The notes beneath the pieces are model-generated. The model searched no databases, was not told the origin of the DNA, and saw only the letters and a list, made by a program, of their open reading frames with translations. A stretch of 64,000 bases of DNA from positions 37,618,466 through 37,682,465 of the forward strand of contig CM070512.1 of assembly GCA_036346375.1 (NCBI GenBank). The letters are read 5' to 3'. This stretch comes from Guadua angustifolia (lineage: Eukaryota; Streptophyta; Magnoliopsida; Poales; Poaceae). Below, one piece after another: positions 55,472 to 64,000 of this stretch. Position 1 is the first letter of the stretch, and every line of letters begins with the position of its first letter. The position numbers and the translations under genes were made by a program.

Positions 55472-55602
55472 ATGCATTGCTTTATTGCTCTCTCCCTCCT
55501 CTAGACACTACTCATAGAAACCATGGGTTGGGAAACTATGCATTGGTTTATTGCTCTCTCTCCCCTCTAGACACTACTCATGGCCACCATGGGTTGGGAC
55601 TG
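55472..55602 (+). repeat. Two-copy tandem repeat, 66-bp period
   Basis: atgcattgctttattgctct ... ctagacactactcatagaaa ccatgggttggga at 55472 is repeated from 55538. A further partial copy of the first 20 bp lies just before (55451). Confidence 0.85.
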
Positions 55603-55844
55603 CCCTTACGTACCCACTTCCAGATACAAATGGTTCAAATGCTTTGGAGAAAGTGGGGACTGTGACAAATCTGTGTCGCTAGTAGTGACATCCGGTCCGT
55701 GACAGAACCGCATGCCGCACGGTACATTAATGTACGCCCATATGCTCCAGATGAGAGAAATGAACTGTGTTGTTCTGCATGGTTATTGCGATTTCAAATC
55801 AAACACAATACTCACTGTTCAACAATGAGGGAACAGCGCTACAG

Positions 55845-56008
55845 GGTTTCAATGAAAGCCACTAACATCTAATATACACTACAAGCTGACGAAAAAATAT
55901 TATTATCATCAGTCTATATTAAGCTGACAAAAATATCGTGGATCGACGAAAAAATATTGTTTTCCTGTAGTGAAGGTTTCAATGAAAGCCACTAACATCT
56001 AATATACA
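55845..56008. mobile_element. 96-bp CACTA-like mini-element between 34-bp direct repeats
   Basis: The core 55877-55972 starts CACTACAAGCTGACG and ends with the reverse complement of CACTACAGGAAAACA. It contains two gacgaaaaaatatt motifs in the same orientation. The 34-bp sequence ggtttcaatgaaagccacta acatctaatataca occurs identically on both sides (55845-55878 and 55975-56008), far longer than a CACTA target duplication. Confidence 0.75.
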
Positions 56009-57908
56009 GGCCAGTAAATTTTTGTGCTCCTTTGGCAATGTTGTTTCGAGGTTGTACAGGTAGGATTAACAGCTTTCGGGAAGTGCAACCACACCAACCG
56101 CTTCAGTAAGGTGTTTCTAGAGGAAGTTTGCCGTCAACCGGTCAGTTTCTTTCCTTTTCTTATATTTGCAAATTGCAACCACTGTCGACCACTTGAACGA
56201 CACTTTCTCCGAAAAAAAATATATGATAGGTTCTTGAATGGTCTTGGCATGATGTGTTTTTGAATGGTCTTATCATCAATACCGAGAATATTTAATATTA
56301 CAATATAAAATTAGCATGATGTTTCATCCATAATAATAAATATCTAACTTTAATTTATATTCTCTAAATGCATATATTAAATATAGTTATTAAAGATAAT
56401 AATTAAGGATAGTCTAGTCATTTTTAATATTTCTTTTGTTCATATGTCAAAAGAAAATACACTCTATAAACTTAGACATCGAAAGTAACTCCATAATGGT
56501 TAGTGGGAAATAGGGTTTTATCTTCTGCCACTTTCCACTCAACATTAGAGTTACAGGTTTCTTCTATTCAATAATTTTCATTTTTCTTATGCTGCTGAAT
56601 TTAGGAAAGTAGCATATGGATCGAGAACCGAGCCTAGCTCGATTGGCTTGAGCGCCAGTAGAGCACTTGCCCTGCCTGGGATTGACTCTAGTCGCTTGGG
56701 TACACTCATGCGCACACATGTGTGTGATGCGTGAGTGCAGTGCGCATGGATTGTATGCGTTGCCTTGTAAAATAAATAGCATATGGATCGATCCGTTTGA
56801 ATGTTTCATGTTGCTCGTTGTTAGCTGGCAGGTTAATTGCCTAACCAAGATGTGAGAGATTCACCGCTAAGCTAGGTTTACATATTGTAACTTAAGACTT
56901 GATTTACAAGAGATTAGCTCTTTATTAAAAATATATTGACCCTTACCATATCAGCCATTTGTCGTGGCACGGTAGGTGTGACACGGCATGTATGCGTGTA
57001 GGTCGAGCTGGCACTGCTCGATTGTTAAGGCTGTGTCACTCCTGATAGCTAGGCACGACAGGGCACACATTGATGGGTAGTGTTTGGGATAGCACAACAT
57101 GCTACAGGGCCGACGTGTGCGACACAGGTACAACACGCACATGGCTTTGGCATGAGTTTTTTAAAAGTTTTTGACAAATGTTATGAAAATTTGGCAGCAG
57201 AAATGATGTAAGAAGAGCTGTCTCAATAATATAACATACACGAGGCAGTTCGAGCGTTTAAAGCGTATGGGAGAAGCTCAAAGACAAGGTATATAACTTG
57301 TTTTCGGAAACATTGAGCAGGTTGTAATGGAATCAACGAGTAGAAATCAAGCACTACGTCGACACGATTTTTACAAAGAACGTATAAATTTAATTTTTTT
57401 CTCCAATATTTATGTCTATAGTCTTAATCTTGTATGTTTTTAACTCTATTCCTCTTCTCGCAGTAATACAAATGAATCGAATATTTGCCGATACCACGTG
57501 CTAATAGACCCTATGGATTCATCAGAGAGACCAGTCAAAAGAGAGACAAGTCAAACTGGTACTGTATGGTAGACTAGCTAGGCATGAAAAGGTCTAGACT
57601 TACGGCCATTATGACAATGCCATACCGTGCACGGCACGTTGCAAAGAAGATTAATTCAAATATTTATATTTTATTTTTATTAGGTTAGGGATGTTACATC
57701 CTAACTCGATTAGAAGATGTAGATCAAGACCTTGCTGGTTAGTAATACTGGCATTAAACTAGCCCAAGTCAACGATCCCCTTGCAGTTCCATCTGTACAT
57801 AACACCGGGGCTAATGGAGCTCCTCTCTTCCCTCGTACCACCACAGCCCAACGCCTCCTTGCAAAACATACACAAGCAAGTGCTAACACCCAAAGAAGAT
57901 CGGCCAAG

Positions 57909-58729
57909 ATGGACTTCGCCACAGGGGCGATGAACACCCTGCTCCCCAAGCTGGGGGAGCTGCTGGTTGATGAATACAACCTGCAGAAGGGTGTCAAGGG
58001 AGAGATCAAGGAACTCCAGAAAGAGCTGACAAGCATGAACGCTGCCCTCCGCAAGGTGTCCGAGGTGCCCGTGGACCAGCTTGACGAGCTAGTCAAGATC
58101 TGGGCTAGGGATGTGAGGGAGCTATCCTATGACATCGAGGATGCCGTCGACACCTTCATGGTTAGTTGCAAGGGGCATGAACCTACCAAGCCACATAGCT
58201 TTAAGGCGTTGCTTGACAAGGCCATCAATTTGCTCAAGAAGGCCTTGATTAACCATGAGATCCACAATATTATCAAGGACATCATGAGCCAGGTCAAGGA
58301 GGCAAAAGAGCGCCGTGATAGGTATAATGTAGATGGTGTTGCTGCCAAGCCAGAAGTGGTGCCTGTTGATCTTCGCATAGAAGCGATGTTCAGAAAGGCA
58401 GCAGAACTAGTTGGCATTGATGGGCCAAAAAATGAGCTAGCCAAGAGGCTCGTGGAAGAGGATGGCTCATCGAAGCAGCAACCACAGATAATTTCTATTG
58501 TTGGATTTGGAGGCTTGGGGAAGACTACTCTTGCCAAAGCGTTGTTTGATGAGACTGATCATGAAGCCAAGTTTGACTGCAAATTTTTTGTTTCGGTGTC
58601 CCTTAAACCTGACATAAAGATGATATTCAAGAGAATACTCCGCAAACTTGGCAGGAATGACATCATAAATGAAGCTTGCGATGAGACGCAACTCATAGAA
58701 GAAATTAGAGGGCTCCTCAAGAATAAAAG
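57909..58729 (+). CDS. CC-NB-ARC (NLR) resistance-gene-like protein, exon 1
   Basis: It begins ATG at 57909 (MDFATGAMNTLLPKLGELL), the usual start of cereal Rx_N-type coiled-coil domains. The CC domain carries the EDVID-like motif (RELSYDIEDAVDTFMV, residues about 72-90). NB-ARC starts near residue 150; the P-loop is GFGGLGKTTLAKAL (58507-58548), followed by RNBS-A-like FDCKFFVSVSLKPD. The exon ends EIRGLLKNK with donor AG|GTAAAT at 58729/58730, phase 2, exactly where this gene class has intron 1. The next exon should start with kinase-2 (VIDDIW), but none is found up to 64000; the intron is filled with repeats and a Ty3 element. The frame is intact, so the gene may continue beyond the window or be truncated. 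It is a probable intracellular immune receptor. Confidence 0.88.
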
Positions 58730-60714
58730 GTAAATTTCTTTAAGCTACATAATCTTCCTCATGGTAAATACAAGTTTTTCCCTTTTTTGAGAGACATAAG
58801 TATGCAATAACTAATCTTTTTGCACATTTTAATTAGCTCGCAATTTTAAACTGTCATGTAGGAGTATTTTTCCAGCCTATGGCTTGATAAATAATATTGT
58901 ACGTACACAGTTGTAATATTAGAAGTTCACTGTACATGCTGTTTCGTTTTGAACAAAATAGTATGCATATTTTCTTTGAGATCAAGTGTGCATTAATTTC
59001 TTATTTGACTCTTTATAATAGCATGCATTAATTTAGTTAAAATGGATGGTTAGCGTGATATTATTGCCTCAGAAGAAAATGTCAATTTTATTTTGTTATT
59101 AGATCTGTAATTCGGTCTAACATGTATATATATACACGCACATAGAAACACTATTCTACGTGTGCGTGCCGCTACATGCTAGTCGTAACCTAGTCGTAAC
59201 TCATCGTCATGCAAAACCAAGGCAAAAACTTGTTGAAACCATTCATGTAAACCAATTAGTAACGTCTCCCATGCAACGAACAGTAAATGACTAATAAATG
59301 CTACTTCTTATTTGTACATGAATCTTTTTTTATTTTATCATAACTTTCAAATGAGAATGATTTTTGTCTTCAAATTTTACATGGTTGTATAATATCACCT
59401 TCCCTACATGTGGTATTTTTTGAGAATTTTTAAAAATATGTACATGTGGTTTTCATGGATTTTATAAAACATTAGATATAGCCTTTTCCTATTCAGAAAA
59501 TAACATATTACTCACTATTACATGAGTTGTTATTATCTCCTATATAAATCATCTTTTTCATGTAAAATCCTTAAAACTCATATGTACAAATTTTAAAGAA
59601 TTCTGAAAAAAAATTACCATATGTAGGAGAGGTGAGCTTCTACAATTCTGTAAAATCTAAAACTAAACTCAATCGCATTTGAAAGATATGAAATTGACAA
59701 AACGCTAAACAGTGAAAAATCACTATTCAATCGAATTTATCTTTTTAATATCTTTCAACTGAGATTGATTTTGGTCTTAAAATTTCACAGGATTGTAGAA
59801 TCTCACATCCCTAATGTATGGTAATTTTTTAAGAAATGTACGTATGGTTTTTATAAATTAGAATTTAGTTCTATTTGTCGGACCTGCAGTAAAATGTTTG
59901 AAATTTTTTAAAAAAATTACCATACGTAAGAGAGGTTAGTTTCTACAACCTTGTAAAATTTACGTACAGACCAAACTCAATCGTATTTAAAAGATATAAA
60001 ATTGATAAAGTGCTAAACAGAGGATATGGTGTCTTTACTGCCTATTATACATGGTGTTAATATATCCTGTGTAAAATCTGTAAAAATTATATGTATAAGT
60101 TTTCAAAGGTTCTCAAAAAATTATAATATGTACGGGAGGTGAGTTTCTACAAGTACAAAATAGTGAAAAATCGCTAGTAAGCCAAATCTGTCTTTCAGCT
60201 GAGATGTGTTTTGGTCTTCAAATTTTACGGTGTTGAAAAATATCACCTCCCCTTGTATGATATTTTTTGAGAATTTTTAAAAGCTTGTACATGTGGAATG
60301 CATGAACAAAAATTAAGTTATGTTTGTCGGCCCTGTAGTAAATTGCTTAAAATTTCTCAAAAAATTACCATACGTAGAAGAGGTGAGCTTCTATAACTAT
60401 GTAAAATTTGAAGACTAAAATCAATCGCATTTGAAAGATATGAAATTGACAAAGCGCACCTGAATTTGTCTTTTTCATATCTTTTAGCTCATATTGTTTT
60501 TGATGTTCAATTTTTACAGGGTTGTAGAATCTCACCTCCCCTATATATGGCAATTTTTGAAAAAATTGTTGAAAACTTGTACATATAGTTTTCATGAATA
60601 AGAATTTAGTTATGTTTGTCGGACCTATAGTAAGATATTTAAAAAATTTCTAAAAAATTACCACACGTAGGGGAGGTGGGCTTCTTCAAACCTGTAAAAT
60701 TTTAAGACCAAACT
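58730..60714. repeat. NLR intron 1 start, with a dispersed array of foldback-element arms
   Basis: From about 59330 the intron contains alternating-orientation pieces of the same foldback family seen at 33.4 and 47.0-47.4 kb: ctcaatcgcatttgaaagat atgaaa, its complement, and ctcaaaaaattaccatacgt ... gaggtgagcttctacaa, each recurring four or more times up to 60714. No exon was seen. Confidence 0.7.
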
Positions 60715-61180
60715 TGTCGATGTTTGTTGTCAGCAATAATGAATATGGGGCTAGGCGCTGGATCCAAACTCGATGGTAGCACAAGACATAGGGTTTATAC
60801 AGGTTCAGGCCCTCACGGAGGAGGTAATACCCTAGTCCTGTGCTCTGGGATTTGAAGTTGTGCATGTGGATGATGATCTCTATGATCTTCTGTCGAACTA
60901 GGGTCCCTTGCCCCCCTTTATATAGTTGGGGGGTAGGGTTTACAAGGAGGAGTCGTAGTTGGTTACAAGGTGAAGATTTTATCTCTATCCGAATATGATA
61001 ACATCCAGTGATTACAATCGTATCTTTCCTGTTATAGATCGGTTGCTATCTTTAAGCCTTGTTGGGTACGGTGGTGGCAGTCCGGATGGTTCCTGTCTCT
61101 GCGTGGCTGGCTCGGCCCATCCCCTCTTCGATGGTCCTTGTGGCCCGCCATGGAGATGTCTGGGGTCCATGTACTCTACA
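60715..61180 (-). repeat. 3' LTR of the Tat-type element (466 bp)
   Basis: On the minus strand it starts TGTAGAGTACATGGACCCC (61180) and ends ..AACATCGACA (60715). A TATA-like box (ctatataaaggggg) lies at about 60917-60930. A short purine tract (cgagggttac) precedes it at about 61181-61190. The outer border is set by the TG..CA ends and by the break in the surrounding repeat; the second LTR needed to confirm it is outside the window. Confidence 0.6.
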
Positions 61181-61389
61181 GTAACCCTCGAGTGCTTCGC
61201 GATCAAGTTGCTGCCTTCCTGGTCACATTCCAGCTAAGTCGTGCTTCATGCCGAGTGCTTCCAGTTCTTAATGCGGCTTCCTAACTGGTTTGCACTCTAT
61301 GCCGAGTGCTTTGTTGCAGGCAAGGAGATTGTGAAGGACTCAATAGAGCTCCATGCGTCGGATTTTCCGAGTGGTACCCAGTATACTGG

Positions 61390-61720
61390 TAGCCGGCCCA
61401 TCTTGGGGCGTACCATTATTTAAATGGCTCTTGGCTGAGTGGTACCTGCACCCGACTATCGTGGTGTATAGCTGGCGGCCTATCATGGGGCGTACCATGG
61501 TTTAGCAGAGTGGTACCGGCACCCGACCGTCGCGGTGTACAGCTGGCGGCCCATCATGGGGCGTACCCTCAAAATCAACTCGTGATATCCGATTCTGACT
61601 TGTACGGTTACCGGCAATCGACCCAACATGGAGCATATTACGAGAAAACATTTTAACTTGGTTTGGAAGGTACCCAAATCCCATTTAACACGGTGTCTAG
61701 CAATTGACCTATCATGGGGT
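61390..61720. repeat. Degenerate tandem repeats, about 75 bp, in Tat element 3' region
   Basis: The block ggcccatcatggggcgtacc (with variants gcccatcttggggcgtacc and gacctatcatggggtgtacc) recurs at about 61395, 61475, 61550 and 61700, linked by gagtggtaccggcacccga. It lies between the LTR and the antisense ORF; no coding content. Confidence 0.75.
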
Positions 61721-62326
61721 GTACCATATCCCAAACTAGTTTTGGCCAAATCAGACTGCACTCCAATCGTCACGGTATAATGACGGCTCTTTTTAGAGCA
61801 TACCCTCATGACCTTTGTCAAACCTGAACCTGAAACCCAAGTTAGGCCCAGACTGGGTACTTAAGCTAGGACCATACTATTTGTGCAAGCCGAAACGCCT
61901 CTCCCGCCCAAGGATGAAAACCTAGCGTCGCTTCCTTTAAATGCGGACTTCAAGTGAGCAAAGGTTTACCTTCCATCGCGCAAGACTTGCCTCTTCGTCT
62001 TCTAAACTCCACAGTGCGCTCTGCTGCTAGGGTATCACCGCCGTGCTCTAGATCCCACGCCGCCACCTGTCCAATCTTTGGGTAAAAATGGTGCGGGGGT
62101 GGAATGCCGATGGCTGGCACTTGGCCATAATTGCTTCGCCGCGTCCCGAGAAATCCTCCTCGAGTCAAGTTTTGAGTGCTATTCATGGTCGGTTTGACTT
62201 CCACGCCAACACGTCCTCAAAATCGTTCTAGCTTCTTTGCTCTGGCTATACAAGGGCCTCACCGCAATAGGAGTGATCACCCATTTCCAGGCCCTCATTT
62301 CTCCAACGATCTTTCGGAAATTTCCA

Positions 62327-62674
62327 ATGGCATCTCCTTCTCGCTCTACCATGCCTGTCGATGAAGCGTCGCCGCCTCCACTGCCAGCAGTAGCAATGGT
62401 CTTCGTTGCCGAGGCTCCAATGCCGCCGCTTCTCGGCGAAGTGGTGGAGCACCCCCTCGACTTTGGAGAAGAAGTGCCGGTGGCACCCGCCAACGAAGAA
62501 GATCCGCTCGCCGAGCTCTGGGCCGATTACAACCTCAGCCTTGCTGAAATCGCTGAGCAGGAAGCTACCACCGGCGACGTTGCCACCGTCGTCATACTGA
62601 TCGAAGCTGTCCCAGCCATCGCCGAGGTTGCTGATGCCATCACTGAGGTGTTGGCCCGCGCATGCCGTGCCTAG
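62327..62674 (+). CDS. Antisense ORF (aORF) of Tat-type element
   Basis: A 115-codon intact frame on the strand opposite to pol, from ATG at 62327 to TAG at 62672-62674. It encodes an acidic alanine/proline/valine-rich protein: MASPSRSTMPVDEASPPPLP at the N-terminus, EEDPLAELWADYNLSLAEIA in the middle and AIAEVADAITEVLARACRA at the C-terminus. No known domain. Tat-lineage elements are known to carry ORFs antisense to pol between integrase and the 3' LTR, of unknown function. Intactness among decayed neighbours is notable. It could also be chance, but the position fits the family. Confidence 0.55.
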   Translation: MASPSRSTMPVDEASPPPLPAVAMVFVAEAPMPPLLGEVVEHPLDFGEEVPVAPANEEDPLAELWADYNLSLAEIAEQEATTGDVATVVILIEAVPAIAEVADAITEVLARACRA

Positions 62675-62679
62675 ATTTA

Positions 62680-63215
62680 TCAACCTTGAAATCATGTATA
62701 TGTAGAACTTAGGAAATGTAAATATTAACTCGATCGTGATGTAAAGACATTTTGCTTGAACATAGTGTCCGACTGCTTTATATGTAATTTAAAGCTTTTT
62801 ACTTCTTTTCTTTATTAATTTTGATTTCATCCAAGTGGTTTGACCCCTTTTGTTATGCACTCTACTCGACTAGTCTAGCCCCTGAGCGCCGAGACTCGGC
62901 TCATGGCTCTTTGACCCAGGCGCAATTTCTGAGTGACTAGAGTTCACCGATCATGGGGTCAGAGCTTCACTACTCGGAATTGACGCACTCAAATTCAATT
63001 GCAACCATTAAATGAAAGAAACAAACATGTCGGATTCAATTGCAACCATTAAAATGAAAGAAACAAACATGTCTTAGAAAAAATATGTGCGCATACTATT
63101 AAGCATAGTCTCCGACTTACTGCTTAGTTGGATAACAATTAAGTAGCAAGTCAAGAAAAAACTTTATTCATAATGACATAATTTAGTACAAGATTTAAGT
63201 GTAGAAACGATGTAC
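62680..63215. other. Spacer between aORF and integrase
   Basis: AT-rich. A 34-bp near-duplicate (attcaattgcaaccattaaa tgaaagaaacaaac) occurs at 62992 and 63031. No coding content. Confidence 0.6.
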
Positions 63216-64000
63216 CTACTCTATGTTCCACATGTTTTCGATGATCACGCCGTCCTCGCGCTTGAGTCTGTAAGCCCCCGGGTGTGTCACTTCATCGACA
63301 ATGTAAGGGTCTTCCCAACTTGGGGAAAGTTTGTGCTCGCTTTTCTGATTCTTGCTTAGAACTAGATCTCCTTTAGAGAAGGCACGGCCTCGAACATTGT
63401 GATCATGATAGCGATGCAAGCCCTGAAGGTACTTAGCTGACTGGATTGCTGCGATGTCTCTGGCCTCCTCCAATCGGTTGAGATCTTCTAGTCGGTTTTT
63501 CTTCCGACTCGGCTTCTTTGTGTTTCCGAAACCGTGGGGATCCAAATTCCAACTCGGTAGGTAAGACCGCCTCTGAACCATATACCAGGAAAAAGGTGAC
63601 TGCCCGGTTGCCCTGCTTGGAGTAGTTCCAAGCCCCCAGAGCACCAAAGGCAATTTTTTGACCCATCGCGTAGCATATGGCTTAAGACGATCGAATATCC
63701 ATGTTTTTAAACCTTGCAGCACTATGCCGTTGGCTCGTTCAACCTGCCCATTACTTCGAGGATGGCCCACGAAAGCAAAGTAGATTTTGATGCCGAGTTC
63801 ATCACACCAATCTTGAAATTCGCCGCCTCTGAACTGAGTGCCATTATCTATGATAATTCTATTCGGCACACCAAATCTGACCACAATTTCTTGAATTAAT
63901 TCTCTGGCCTTGGCCACTATGATTGTGGCGATTGGTTTGGTTTCGATCCACTTTGTGAACTTGTCAATCGCAACGAAGAGATGGGTGAAACCACCTTAAG
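63216..64000 (-). CDS. pol: Ty3 integrase (Tat lineage), C-terminal part, 5' end beyond window
   Basis: An intact open frame on the minus strand from the window edge to a stop at 63216. It includes GFTHLFVAIDKFTKWIETKP near the edge (first catalytic D region), FGVPNRIIIDNGTQFRG (second catalytic D) and HPRSNGQVERANGIVLQGLK (catalytic E), then WVKKLPLVLWGLGTTPSRAT and a C-terminal GKGDLVL-like module (AFSKGDLVLSKNQKSEHKLS, WEDPYIVDEVTHPGAYRLKR) without a chromodomain. Loss of the chromodomain and the NGQVERANG motif match non-chromovirus plant Ty3 elements. It integrates element cDNA. No frame damage is visible, so this is the youngest-looking pol in the window. Confidence 0.9.

Larger units (their letters stand above)
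54699..57730. other. Intergenic DNA upstream of NLR exon 1
   Basis: No genes. It contains a direct repeat of about 145 bp (54757-54900 and 56723-56872, sharing ggatcgatccgtttgaatgt ttcatg and gttagctggcaggttaatt), a two-copy 66-bp tandem repeat (55472-55602), a 96-bp CACTA-like mini-element (55877-55972) and, near 56630-56700, a weak tRNA-like A/B-box pair (tagctcgattggcttgagc ... gggattgactc) that could be a SINE remnant. Confidence 0.6.
60715..64000 (-). mobile_element. Tat-type Ty3 retrotransposon, 3' part (minus strand), extends beyond window
   Basis: The order on the minus strand is integrase (from the window edge to 63216), an intergenic region holding an antisense ORF (62327-62674), tandem repeats (61.7-61.39 kb), a purine tract and a 3' LTR (61180-60715). 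This layout, with an ORF antisense to pol between integrase and LTR, is characteristic of the Tat lineage (Grande/RIRE2/Retand relatives). It inserted into a foldback-repeat copy at aaact (60710-60714). Its 5' half lies beyond 64000. Confidence 0.75.

Noticed and set aside
56620..56760. tRNA-derived SINE
   Set aside because: The A-box resembles tRNA, but the B-box (gggattgactc) is two or more bases off consensus; kept only as a remark.

Overview
The window is a transposon-rich stretch of a monocot nuclear genome, almost certainly a grass (Poaceae). The evidence is intron-containing genes with GT..AG junctions, coiled-coil NB-ARC-LRR (NLR) sequences of the cereal type, TNP2-type CACTA elements, a Mutator-like element with a plant mobile domain gene, a Tekay/Del-type Ty3 retrotransposon primed by initiator-Met tRNA, and a Tat-type Ty3 element. 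I cannot name the species.

Layout. 1-7014: right part of a CACTA element (A) with a decayed minus-strand TNP2 transposase. Nested in it is a 3.0 kb Harbinger-like element (3418-6417) carrying fragments of a nucleotide-sugar transporter gene and a WRAP53/TCAB1-like gene. 8361-10362: NLR exon 2 (kinase-2 to LRR end) without its exon 1. 10.4-15.4 kb: intergenic DNA with tandem duplications and a broken RPS26 copy. 15501-25936: a 10.4 kb Mutator-like element with about 125-bp TIRs and three minus-strand gene relics (MULE transposase, plant mobile domain protein, multi-zinc-motif protein). 25.99-27.38 kb: promoter and first two exons of a 40S ribosomal protein S12 gene whose 3' exon is not found. 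28.1-30.95 kb: gypsy gag-like relic split by a complete 1.6 kb non-autonomous CACTA element (B, 28759-30356, TSD CGT). 30954-32179: truncated, frameshifted NLR exon 2 copy. 33641-46999: complete 13.4 kb LTR retrotransposon (TSD AGTTT, LTRs about 3.75 kb) inserted in a foldback element. 47.4-54.7 kb: CACTA element C containing two 5S rRNA-like pseudogenes and a nested CACTA element D (49364-54619, TSD CTA) that carries a TMEM53/DUF829 gene fragment. 57909-58729: exon 1 of a CC-NB-ARC gene (CC domain and P-loop), followed by an intron full of foldback repeats. 60715-64000: 3' part of a Tat-type Ty3 element on the minus strand, with an antisense ORF between integrase and LTR.

How it fits together. 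The only plausible host coding regions are the NLR pieces and RPS12. NLR exon 1 (57.9 kb) and exon 2 (8.4 kb) share the same intron position and phase but lie in the wrong order, so they belong to different members of a local family broken up by transposons. RPS12 keeps its promoter but seems to have lost its 3' end. The rest records several rounds of nested insertion, in which DNA transposons carry pieces of at least three host genes. Most in-frame stops in the transposon genes can be explained by C-to-T (or G-to-A) transitions, as expected after long cytosine methylation.
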